64,000 nucleotides of DNA from Anderseniella sp963700885 (lineage in GTDB: Bacteria; Pseudomonadota; Alphaproteobacteria; Rhizobiales; Aestuariivirgaceae): assembly GCA_963700885.1 (NCBI GenBank), contig CAVOZJ010000002.1:62001-126000 (forward strand), written 5' to 3'. The position numbers and the translations under genes are program-made. Position 1 is the stretch's first letter, and every line of letters begins with the position of its first letter. A model generated the notes under the pieces. The model was not told where the DNA came from and ran no database searches. It saw only the letters and a program-made list of their open reading frames with translations. Of this stretch, positions 16,048-23,921 are shown in pieces.

Positions 16048-16380
16048 ATGGAGAAGAAAATTGTCCTGGATCGCCTGGCTGCACTTTCGCAGGAAACCCG
16101 CCTGGATATTTTACGATATCTGGTGCGTGTCGGGCCTGATGGTGCGATCGCCGGGCATATTGGCGAAAAACTAGGACAAGGATCGGCGACATTGGCTTTT
16201 CATCTGAACATCCTGACGGCAGCAGGCCTGTTGATGCGTGAAAAACGCGGCCGTCAGAACCTGTACCGGGCAAATATCAGCGCGGTTTATGCATTGAGCG
16301 CCTATCTTCTGGAAAATTGCTGTGCCGGGGCTGAAAAGGTGGCTTCTGATGTCCCGGTACAATTTGTCAACCAAGCCTGA
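16048..16380 (+). CDS. arsR: ArsR-family metalloid-responsive repressor
   Basis: A 110-residue winged-helix repressor: LSQETRLDILRYLV opens the DNA-binding domain, the recognition helix region is QGSATLAFHLNILTAAGLL, and the wing is REKRGRQNLY. The usual ELCVCDL metal site in the recognition helix is absent. Instead a vicinal C91-C92 pair lies near the C-terminus, similar in place to the C-terminal As(III) site of Acidithiobacillus-type ArsR. It is the first gene of an arsR-arsD-arsA set, 84 nt after the hemopexin gene, and should respond to As(III) or possibly to methylated As(III). Confidence 0.9.
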   Translation: MEKKIVLDRLAALSQETRLDILRYLVRVGPDGAIAGHIGEKLGQGSATLAFHLNILTAAGLLMREKRGRQNLYRANISAVYALSAYLLENCCAGAEKVASDVPVQFVNQA

Positions 16381-16398
16381 TAGTAAGGAACCCCCATC

Positions 16399-16773
16399 AT
16401 GGCAAGTATTAGAGTTTACGATCCCGCGCAGTGCTGTTCGACCGGCGTTTGCGGTCCTGATGCAGATGACGCCATAGCGCAATTTTCCAGCGCCCTGGAA
16501 AAAGCCCGGAAATCCGGCGTGTCCATTGATCGTTTCACGCTTGGTCACCAGCCAGGTGAATATGTCAAGAATGCCAAGGTGAAGTCTCTGCTGGAGAGTG
16601 AAGGCGTGGATTGCCTGCCGATCGTATTCGTCGGCGATGACGTCCTTTCAAAGGGCGACTATCCAAGCCGGGCCGCGTTGCTTGCATCGGTGGGTATCAG
16701 CGATGACGGTGCGCAGGTTGCACCGGAAAGTGGCGCTGCGGCTCCAAAATCAACCAGCAAATGCTGCGGATAG
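16399..16773 (+). CDS. arsD: ArsD arsenite metallochaperone
   Basis: ArsD binds As(III) and hands it to the ArsA ATPase. The 124-residue protein keeps the key Cys12-Cys13-x4-Cys18 triad within QCCSTGVCG, exactly the positions needed for transfer in the well-studied plasmid R773 ArsD, and ends in a further vicinal pair, C122-C123. The thioredoxin-like fold is supported by VDCLPIVFVGDDVLSKGDYPS. It is 18 nt after arsR and 8 nt before arsA, so the three genes are clearly co-transcribed. Confidence 0.95.
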   Translation: MASIRVYDPAQCCSTGVCGPDADDAIAQFSSALEKARKSGVSIDRFTLGHQPGEYVKNAKVKSLLESEGVDCLPIVFVGDDVLSKGDYPSRAALLASVGISDDGAQVAPESGAAAPKSTSKCCG

Positions 16774-16781
16774 GATAACTG

Positions 16782-18522
16782 ATGACATTCCTGGAAAAAT
16801 CGACTCCCAATCTGTTCTTCACCGGCAAAGGCGGGGTGGGCAAGACCTCAACAAGCTGTGCGGCTGGCGTGCGTCTGGCCGGGCTTGGCAAAAGGGTCCT
16901 GCTGGTTTCGACCGATCCTGCCTCCAACCTGGAAGAGGTTTTCGGCCAGTCGATTGCGAGTGAGCCGACCGAGATTTCGAAGGCTCCGGGTCTGTTTGCC
17001 TTGAACGTTGATCCGGAAGCTGCTGCCGAAGCCTATCGCGAAAAACTGATCGGACCGTATCGCGGACTTCTACCTGAAACCGCGATTGCTGCAATGGAAG
17101 AGCAGATGGCGGGAGCCTGCACTGTTGAAATTGCGGCCTTCAACGAGTTCGCGCGGCTGTTGGGAGATCCTGATGCGATTGCCGGGTTTGACCATGTCAT
17201 TTTCGACACGGCGCCAACCGGCCATACACTGCGCCTGCTGACGCTGCCGACTGCATGGTCGGGGTTCATAGAGAATGCCAGTGCCGGTACCTCGTGTCTC
17301 GGCCCATTGCAGGGTCTGGTTGAACAGCGCGACCTTTATGCATCGACGGTTGATGCCCTGTCGGATTTCAGACAGGACAACCGTTGTCCTGGTATCCCGC
17401 CCGGAACGCTCGGCCCTCGACGAAGCAGCCCGCACAGCACAGGAATTTAAGGAACTGGACATCACCAATCAGCAACTGGTGGTGAATGGCGTTTTCAAGG
17501 CGAATGACAGGACTGATGCAATTGCAGTTGGCCTGGAAGCGCGTGGTCAGGAAGCACTTGAGACAATTCCAGCGGTCCTGGCAAAACTACCTCGTCTTGA
17601 TTTGCCGCTGCGTCCGAGCCAGGTCGTCGGGCTGGAGGCATTGAAGGGCTTTTTCGACCCGCATTTTGAGCTTCCCGAAATCGCCGCGCGAGCCCCAGAT
17701 GTAAGCGGATGGTCAAGTTTTGATGAGCTTGTGGACAAACTCGATGGTGACGGCGGGGTCATCATGACAATGGGCAAGGGTGGCGTGGGCAAGACAACCA
17801 TTGCCGCCGAAATTGCCCGAGCGCTCGCCGATCGCGGACGCAAAGTGCTGCTTACAACAACCGATCCAGCCGCACATGTTGCAGATGCAGCCGGTGATGT
17901 GCCGCCAAATCTGAAGGTGTCGCGCATCGATCCCGAGCAGGAAGTGGCCAATTACCGTGAGCGGGTTCTGGCTACAACCGGCAAGAACCTGGATGCGGAT
18001 GGCCTGGCCCTGCTGGAAGAAGATCTGGCATCTCCATGCACCGAAGAGATCGCTGTGTTCCAGGCTTTCGCGGAAGCTGTGAACGAGGCGACAGGCCGGA
18101 TCGTTGTAATGGATACGGCGCCGACCGGCCATACGATCCTGCTGCTGGATGCTGCGCAATCCTACCACAAGGAGGTGAGCCGCCAGGCCAAGTCGGTGTC
18201 GGATTCAGTCCTGAAGCTGCTGCCGCGTCTTCGCGATGCCAGTTTCACCCGGATTGTCCTGTGCGCCTTGCCGGAGGCGACCCCTGTGCACGAGGCTGCA
18301 CAGTTGCAGGCCGATCTCAGGCGGGCGGGAATTGAGCCGTTCGCATGGGTTGCAAATCAATCCCTGTCGCCGCTTGACGTTACCGACCCGGTTCTTGTCG
18401 CCCGGCGTGCGCAGGAGAACCGGTACCTGACTGAAATACAGAACGAACAATCGACCTATCCGGTACTGATTGAACTGAAAACAACCATGCCCGTTCAAAG
18501 GGAATGGAGGCGATCAGCCTGA
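16782..18522 (+). pseudogene. arsA: ArsA arsenite-stimulated ATPase, split by a one-base frameshift
   Basis: ArsA is a two-lobed ATPase that energises arsenite efflux. The first lobe reads from 16782 with the P-loop GKGGVGKTS and the As-site cysteines in MAGACTVEIAAF and GTSCLGPLQGL. The frame then breaks in TCGGATTTCAGAC: one surplus T at 16366+1000, that is positions 17366-17368, would have to be removed to continue as SDRTTVVLVSRPERSA. The second lobe continues to 18522 with GKGGVGKTT and ASPCTEEIAVF, the third As-site Cys. Both lobes are otherwise fully conserved at normal total length. It may be a sequencing error, a recent lesion, or two separately translated halves. No arsB or acr3 permease follows. 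Confidence 0.88.
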
Positions 18523-18958
18523 TCAGATCAGATCCTTTGTTGTGGGGGCGGATAATTTCCGCCTGCTTCAGGGGCTCGCATTTTGCCCGGTTCTGACGGC
18601 CGGCAAGCCTCGGCACCGTGTCTGCTGCACCTGTCGGTGAACCAAATCCTGCGCATGCTGGATCAGGATGAATTTTGGTTGCTCAATTGTCTATCGGGAA
18701 ATACGCATGTAATGTATTATTCCCGGAATTCTGCCATGTATCTCGGTTCTCCCGGGTTTCAAGCTGCAACTTTTACATCTTCATTGCAGGAATTTGACAG
18801 GGGGGGCCGATTCTGGGGAATGCAACGTTTGGCAACTTAGCTGCACTTTTTGCAGATGCCTTGGACACCGAGTCGCGGCATTCCAACGGAACCAGTCGGT
18901 TTGACGTCCGCAGGCAAACTGACCCATAAAAGTGGGCAGCGAAAATTAGGGAGGAGCC
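18523..18958. other. 436-nt non-coding stretch between arsA and the ABC transporter genes
   Basis: No convincing gene is seen; an 85-codon open frame at 18583-18840 lacks a ribosome site and protein-like character. The stretch holds an inverted repeat with CGGGAA (18695-18700) and TTCCCG (18720-18725), and the sigma-54-like element noted separately. It probably contains the promoter of the transporter operon. Confidence 0.6.
18830..18845 (+). promoter_or_regulatory. Possible sigma-54 promoter upstream of livH
   Basis: TGGCAACTTAGCTGCA keeps the required GG-N10-GC spacing of the -24/-12 elements, with two mismatches to the TGGCAC-N5-TTGCA consensus. It lies about 114 nt before the livH ATG. 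Such a match can occur by chance, so this is only a candidate. Confidence 0.33.
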
Positions 18959-19828
18959 ATGCTAGGCCAGCAAATACTGAGCGGGCTTGCGACAGGGAGT
19001 CTTTACGCCCTCACGGCAATCGCGGTGGTCGTCGTGTTTCGCAACACACGCACCATAAATCTCGCGCAAGGTGATTTTGCGATGATCGGTGCGTTCCTGG
19101 GGATCATTTTCCTCAAGGAGTGGGGCCTGAATTATTTCGCCATGCTGCTTCTGGTAGTGGCCTGCTGCATGCTGCTCGGCTTTTGCGTAGAGCGGATCAT
19201 CATGCGGCCGGTCGCTGATTCTGACTGGCTGACGCTGTTCACTACGACCATAGGCGTCTATTATATTCTGCATGGCTTTGCCGGGTGGATCTGGGGGCGT
19301 GACACCAAGGCTTTTCCTGTCAGTTTTGATCCGACACCAGTCGACCTGTACGGCGCCCTGATCAGCAAGGGCCACCTGTACAATATGGCAGTTGCCCTGC
19401 TGATTGGCGGGATATTGTGGTGGTTTTTCACCAAAACCAAACACGGTATCGCCATGCGTGCGGTCACCGACGATCCGGAAACGGCGCACCTGATGGGAAT
19501 TCCGGTTAAATTCATCGTCACGCTGACCTGGTGCATGGCCGGCGCAATTGCAGGCTTTGTCGGTGTCCTGATGGCTCCGATTATCTATGTATCTCCAGAA
19601 ATGATGGATGAAATCCTGATCAAGGGATACGTGGCCGCGGTTTTTGGCGGGCTGTATTCCTTCCGTGGAGCCGTCATCGGAGCACTGATGATTGGCGTCG
19701 CTGAGAACCTCGCCGGTGGTTATCTGGGTAGCCACTACAAGACCTCGGTGGCCTTCATTATGATTGTTGTGCTGCTTGCATTCCGCCCACAAGGCCTTGT
19801 GGGCATTCAACAACGGCGCGAGATATGA
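18959..19828 (+). CDS. livH: Branched-chain amino acid-type ABC transporter permease (LivH family)
   Basis: An inner-membrane permease of 289 residues with about eight hydrophobic segments. It starts LGQQILSGLATGSLYAL, the LivH family opening, and contains GIAMRAVTDDPETAHLMGI, the cytoplasmic loop that contacts the ATPases. GAGGAG precedes the ATG closely. It overlaps livM by 4 nt. LivH/LivM systems carry hydrophobic amino acids but also amides, urea, aromatic acids and betaine-like compounds, so the substrate here is open; its position between arsA and a methyltransferase set suggests the island's substrate. Confidence 0.92.
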   Translation: MLGQQILSGLATGSLYALTAIAVVVVFRNTRTINLAQGDFAMIGAFLGIIFLKEWGLNYFAMLLLVVACCMLLGFCVERIIMRPVADSDWLTLFTTTIGVYYILHGFAGWIWGRDTKAFPVSFDPTPVDLYGALISKGHLYNMAVALLIGGILWWFFTKTKHGIAMRAVTDDPETAHLMGIPVKFIVTLTWCMAGAIAGFVGVLMAPIIYVSPEMMDEILIKGYVAAVFGGLYSFRGAVIGALMIGVAENLAGGYLGSHYKTSVAFIMIVVLLAFRPQGLVGIQQRREI

Positions 19829-20913
19829 TGGACAGGCTGGTTCACCAGGACAATGTGCCGGATGCTCAGATCGGCCCGTCAGCGATCTCCAGCAGCAGGA
19901 CTCAGGCGGTCAAGGACCTGAAGCGCCGGTTCAGGCGCAATGACATCCTGTTTTCGGCAGTGTTCTTTGCGGCCATGCTGGCTGCTCCGCTGTTCCCGGA
20001 CGTCAAGGGCTGGATGCTCAGCCAGGCGTCTCTGGTGATCATTTATGTTATTGCCGCCCTGGGGATTTTGGTGCTTGTCGGGTTCACCGGACTTGTCTCG
20101 GTTGGCCACGGAGGCTTCCTGGCGATCGGCGCCTATACGTCGGCGCTGCTGTCGCTGCATCTGCATGTTGATCTGGTTATCGGCATTGTAGCCGGTATGG
20201 CGATGGCAGGGGCTATCGGGGCTGTGCTGGCGCTCATCTTCCTGCGACTGTCGGGTGCTTTCATGGCGATCGGGACACTTGGCTTTGCCTTTTTTGTCGG
20301 AACCGTTCTCAACAATGTTCCGTTTTTCCAGGGCCGCGACGGCATTCTGCTCGAGTCCAACCACATTTTCGGTATAGAGATCGGTGATCATGGTTTCTAC
20401 TATGTTGCAACGGTCTGCCTGATTCTGGTGACACTGTTCGTATTCGCGCTCGTAAATTCGGGAACGGGCCGTGCTTTCATGGCTTTGAGGGATGCTGAAA
20501 AGGCGGCAATGGCCAGTGGCGTAAACCGGCTCAAATACAGGACTTTGGCGTTTACCCTGAGTGCTGCCATCACCGGAATTGCCGGTGTATTGAACGCCCA
20601 TGTCGTGAACTATGTTTCGGCGGAGGTCTTTGCCGACATCTGGTACTCGGTCGACATTCTGATGGCTGTTGTCGTAGGTGGTTCGACGGTCATATTCGGG
20701 CCCTTTCTTGGCGGCTTTTTTGTTGTGATGTTGCCTTTTTTCTTTGAACAACTCGCTGATTTCTCATTCATCCTGAAAGGCGTGGTCCTGATACTTGTCC
20801 TGAGGTTTGCCCCGGCAGGAATCATGGAACTGGTTCTTCGACCTCTCAAGAATGCGCGGCGGCGCCTGCTGCGCAAGACCGGCGGATCGATGGCTGCCGG
20901 GGAGGCTGACTGA
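19825..20913 (+). CDS. livM: Branched-chain amino acid-type ABC transporter permease (LivM family)
   Basis: Second permease, 362 residues, with a 50-residue hydrophilic N-terminal lead before the first membrane segment and about ten hydrophobic segments after it. The family segments GLVSVGHGGFLAIGAYTSA and TGRAFMALRDAEKAAMASGV are present. It overlaps both livH and livG, so the transporter is translated as a block. Forms the channel as a heterodimer with LivH. Confidence 0.92.
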   Translation: MMDRLVHQDNVPDAQIGPSAISSSRTQAVKDLKRRFRRNDILFSAVFFAAMLAAPLFPDVKGWMLSQASLVIIYVIAALGILVLVGFTGLVSVGHGGFLAIGAYTSALLSLHLHVDLVIGIVAGMAMAGAIGAVLALIFLRLSGAFMAIGTLGFAFFVGTVLNNVPFFQGRDGILLESNHIFGIEIGDHGFYYVATVCLILVTLFVFALVNSGTGRAFMALRDAEKAAMASGVNRLKYRTLAFTLSAAITGIAGVLNAHVVNYVSAEVFADIWYSVDILMAVVVGGSTVIFGPFLGGFFVVMLPFFFEQLADFSFILKGVVLILVLRFAPAGIMELVLRPLKNARRRLLRKTGGSMAAGEAD

Positions 20914-21683
20914 TGAGCGAACATCTACGCTGTGAAAACATTCGCGTTACATTTGGCGGCGTGGTTGCGTGCGATGACATCTCGCTGACGGTTGAGAAGG
21001 GAAAGATCATTGGCCTGATCGGACCGAACGGGGCCGGCAAGACGACTTTGTTCAACGTGCTTACCCGTTTCCAGCCCTACGAGGCTGGATCGGTGTTTCA
21101 CAACGGCGAGAAAATTGATGCAGTGCGGCCCCATGAAATGGTACATCGCGGCCTCGCGCGGACTTTTCAGAACATCAATCTGTTCAAGGAACAGACCACC
21201 TGGCGCAATATCATGACCGGTGGGCATTCGCTGATGGGTAACCCCATCCAGGCCATGTTCTGGACCCCTGCAGCGCGGGAAAAGGAGCGGGAAATTGAAG
21301 CCCGTGCCCTGGAAATAGCAGAAACCCTGAATCTTACCGCAGAGCTCGAGAACGAAGTCGGAAACCTGCCATACGGGTATCAGAAACGTGTGGAGCTTGG
21401 CAGGGCCCTGGCCTCAAGACCGTCGATCCTGCTGCTGGATGAACCGGTCGCCGGCTGCAACGATGATGAAACCGCAGAACTTCAGGAAATCATTCAAAAG
21501 GTAAACACGGAACTGGGTGTCTCGGTGCTTCTTGTCGAACACGACATGAAGATGGTCATGAAGGTGTGTGACTACCTTTACGTCATAAATTTTGGTGCAA
21601 ACCTAGCGGAAGGAACCCCGGAGGAAATTCGCAAGAACCCGGAAGTGATCAAGGCATACCTGGGTGAGGAGGAACACGCATGA
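20913..21683 (+). CDS. livG: ABC transporter ATP-binding protein (LivG family)
   Basis: ATPase of 256 residues that powers the LivHM channel. Walker A is GPNGAGKTT, the ABC signature is reduced to the LivG-like NLPYGYQKRVELGRALA (YGYQK in place of LSGGQ), Walker B is ILLLDEPVAG and the switch His is in VLLVEHDMKMVM. The FKEQTTWRN and CTF tail are typical. Start and stop overlap the neighbouring genes by 1 and 4 nt. Confidence 0.93.
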   Translation: MSEHLRCENIRVTFGGVVACDDISLTVEKGKIIGLIGPNGAGKTTLFNVLTRFQPYEAGSVFHNGEKIDAVRPHEMVHRGLARTFQNINLFKEQTTWRNIMTGGHSLMGNPIQAMFWTPAAREKEREIEARALEIAETLNLTAELENEVGNLPYGYQKRVELGRALASRPSILLLDEPVAGCNDDETAELQEIIQKVNTELGVSVLLVEHDMKMVMKVCDYLYVINFGANLAEGTPEEIRKNPEVIKAYLGEEEHA

Positions 21684-22396
21684 GTTCTTTGCGGGTCGAA
21701 AACCTGAAAGCCAATTATGGTCCGATCACTGCACTCAGGAGCGTGTCAATCGATGTTCCCCGGAAGGGCATAGTTGCGCTTCTGGGCGCGAACGGCGCGG
21801 GCAAGTCAACGACCCTGAAATGCATTTCCGGTGTGGTGAAGCCTGTTGCCGGGTCGATTCACTGGGACGGAAAAGGCATAACCGGCCAGACACCGAATGC
21901 CGTGACGCGCAAGGGCATTGCGCAGGTACCCGAAGGCAGGCGCATATTCAAGGACTTGTCGGTTACCGACAATCTTGAAATGGGCGCCTACACACGCTCG
22001 GACCGCAAGGAGATCGAGAAAGATCTGGAAGACGTTTTCCATCTGTTTCCGCGTCTGAAGGAAAGACATGCGCAACTGGGCGGGTCCCTGTCCGGCGGTG
22101 AACAGCAAATGCTGGCAATTGGACGAGGTCTCATGGCGGCGCCGCGACTGTTGATGCTTGACGAGCCTTCGCTGGGGCTTGCTCCGATCGTGGTCTCGCA
22201 AATTTTTGAAACACTGCAACGGCTTGTGGCGGAACGGGAACTGGCCATTCTCCTGGTCGAACAAAACATGAAAATGGCCTTGAAAGTTTCGAGTTTCGGC
22301 TACGTGATGCAGTTGGGGAAAGTGATGATCTCCGGCTCTTCAAAGGAGTTGCAGGACAACAGGGAGGTATATGAAACTTACTTGGGAATTGCCTGA
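21680..22396 (+). CDS. livF: ABC transporter ATP-binding protein (LivF family)
   Basis: Second ATPase, 238 residues, pairing with LivG. Walker A is GANGAGKST, the signature LSGGEQQMLAIGRGLM is complete, Walker B is LLMLDEPSLGL, and the switch segment is ILLVEQNMKMAL. The late VMQLGKVMISG segment and the closing YLGIA are standard LivF. It is followed by a short stem-loop and then the binding-protein gene. Confidence 0.94.
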   Translation: MSSLRVENLKANYGPITALRSVSIDVPRKGIVALLGANGAGKSTTLKCISGVVKPVAGSIHWDGKGITGQTPNAVTRKGIAQVPEGRRIFKDLSVTDNLEMGAYTRSDRKEIEKDLEDVFHLFPRLKERHAQLGGSLSGGEQQMLAIGRGLMAAPRLLMLDEPSLGLAPIVVSQIFETLQRLVAERELAILLVEQNMKMALKVSSFGYVMQLGKVMISGSSKELQDNREVYETYLGIA

Positions 22397-22419
22397 TTTC
22401 ACCCATCGACCGGGTGAAA
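22397..22419 (+). terminator. Stem-loop between livF and the binding-protein gene
   Basis: TTTCACCC (22397-22404) and GGGTGAAA (22412-22419) form a perfect 8-bp stem with a 7-nt loop directly after the livF stop. No T-run follows. Such elements between ATPase and binding-protein genes often adjust relative expression or mRNA stability rather than ending transcription. Confidence 0.5.
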
Positions 22420-22459
22420 CGGCACATCGCGCAAATTGCGCTCAACTTGGGAGGAAAAT

Positions 22460-23647
22460 ATGAAAAAATTAGTCAAACCGATGTTATACGGCACATTTGC
22501 TGCGGCGCTTGCAGCAATTGCCACACCCGCTGTCGCCGAGAATGGTCCCGGCATAACGGACGATAGTGTCCTGATTTGCTCGTACCAACCGATGACCGGC
22601 AAAGTGTCCAGCTATTTTCGCATGGGCAAGGGCGCGGATGCCTGGTTCAAGCATATAAATGACAATGGCGGAATCAATGGTCGCAAGATCGAGTTCCGGA
22701 TGATTGATGACAAGTATGAACCTGCGCGCACGACGACCGCGGTGAAACGCTTTGTCGAACGCGACGACTGCTTTGCCATTGTATCGCCGCTGGGATCAGC
22801 ACCGACAAGTGCCGTGATTGACTATATTGTTGAAAATAATGTGCCATTGATTGGCGCAGGCACAGGCGCTGAGAAGAATCTGACAATCGAAAGCAAGTGG
22901 GTGTTTCCACTTTATCCAAGCTACTTCACCGAAGGTGTACAGTTGGTCAAATTTGCCAAGGAAGTCTTTGGCGCTTCAAAAGTCGCGGTGCTGTACCAGA
23001 ACGATCCGTCCGGCAAGACACATATGTCGGGCATCGAATCCGTGCTCAAGTCTGAAGGGGTGGAAGTAGTCGCCGCCGAAGGGTATGAGCCGAAAGAAGT
23101 GGACGTTTCTTCTCAGGTCATCGCCATGAAAGCCTCAGGAGCGGAAGCTGTGATCTGTTCCTGTGCCCCTGAACCGGCAGCCAAGTTCTACACCGAGCGA
23201 GCGAAGCTTGGATGGGATGTTCCGGTTATCAACGTGTTCTTTGGCAAGAGCCCCAAAGTTGCGGAACTGGCCGGCAATGATGCCGTGAACGGCGTTTACT
23301 TTGCGACCATCTTCCGTGACTTCGATTCGCCTGCTCCGCAAATTCAGGAAGCCAAGGAAATTCTGGCCAAATACTATCCCGAAGAACAGCCCGACGCGAT
23401 TCACCTGTGGGGTTTCGCAGGCAGCCAGGTCTTCACCGAAGCGCTGCGCCGCATGGGCGATGGTCCGATCACACGTGATCGTCTTGTCGAGACCCTCGAG
23501 GGTATCGACGACTGGAAAGACAGTGTGGTGCCAAGCGTGACCATTGGCGAAGGAAACGCGCCAAATCACTTCATCATCAAGGACATGTCCTTTGTGAAAT
23601 TCAACGACGGCAAATTCGAGGAATTTGTACCGCCCTGGATGAAGTAA
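22460..23647 (+). CDS. Periplasmic substrate-binding protein of the Liv-type ABC transporter
   Basis: Captures the transported solute in the periplasm. The ATG at 22460 follows GGGAGGA; the 395 residues start with a basic-then-hydrophobic signal peptide likely cut after AVA. The mature protein has the type I periplasmic-binding fold (Peripla_BP_6): GKGADAWFKHINDNGGINGRK region (shown in part), FAIVSPLGSAPTSAVIDYI and VAVLYQNDPSGKTHMSG. It is clearly related to LivJ-type proteins, but binding residues do not reveal the ligand. A strong stem-loop closes the operon. Confidence 0.92.
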   Translation: MKKLVKPMLYGTFAAALAAIATPAVAENGPGITDDSVLICSYQPMTGKVSSYFRMGKGADAWFKHINDNGGINGRKIEFRMIDDKYEPARTTTAVKRFVERDDCFAIVSPLGSAPTSAVIDYIVENNVPLIGAGTGAEKNLTIESKWVFPLYPSYFTEGVQLVKFAKEVFGASKVAVLYQNDPSGKTHMSGIESVLKSEGVEVVAAEGYEPKEVDVSSQVIAMKASGAEAVICSCAPEPAAKFYTERAKLGWDVPVINVFFGKSPKVAELAGNDAVNGVYFATIFRDFDSPAPQIQEAKEILAKYYPEEQPDAIHLWGFAGSQVFTEALRRMGDGPITRDRLVETLEGIDDWKDSVVPSVTIGEGNAPNHFIIKDMSFVKFNDGKFEEFVPPWMK

Positions 23648-23656
23648 GCCAACCTG

Positions 23657-23684
23657 TGAACGGGGCCGGTCACGGCCCCGTTCA
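23657..23684 (+). terminator. Strong GC-rich hairpin after the binding-protein gene
   Basis: TGAACGGGGCCG (23657-23668) and CGGCCCCGTTCA (23673-23684) form a perfect 12-bp stem with a 4-nt GTCA loop, 9 nt after the stop codon. The T-run is weak, but the position and strength suit a transcription end or a 3'-end stabiliser. Confidence 0.75.
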
Positions 23685-23810
23685 TATCCATGAGCACCAG
23701 GCGCCGGGGGACCGCGTCAGCCAACTTCGAGCGCACGGTAACTGATGATATGCTTTTTCACGAAGACCCTGTTCGAGCAGAGATGCGTACGAATTCGGCC
23801 TTGGCTCAGG

Positions 23811-23893
23811 GTGACTGCCGGTTGAACCGGCCAAAGTCACTAACCTGATGGATTTGAAAGTGATAGCAACCTTACGGGTTCAGGCGAACCCGT
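23811..23893 (+). promoter_or_regulatory. Structured leader upstream of the second URO-D gene
   Basis: Two perfect hairpins occur in the 5' region. At 23811-23840, outer arms GTGACT/AGTCAC enclose inner arms GCCGGTT/AACCGGC. At 23874-23893, ACGGGTTC and GAACCCGT enclose AGGC. The second ends 28 nt before the ATG at 23922 and just before the ribosome site. This could be an attenuator or a small-molecule-sensing leader; no cobalamin-riboswitch core was recognised. Confidence 0.45.
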
Positions 23894-23921
23894 GTCGGTC
23901 GAGACAAATTACGGAGGCAAC

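Noticed and set aside
18583..18840. Possible small gene after arsA
   Set aside because: No ribosome site, no domain, and its composition does not resemble a protein; treated as part of the intergenic region.
23648..23921. Cobalamin riboswitch in the leader of the second URO-D gene
   Set aside because: Hairpins are present but the conserved B12-box core could not be found; a covariance-model search would settle it.
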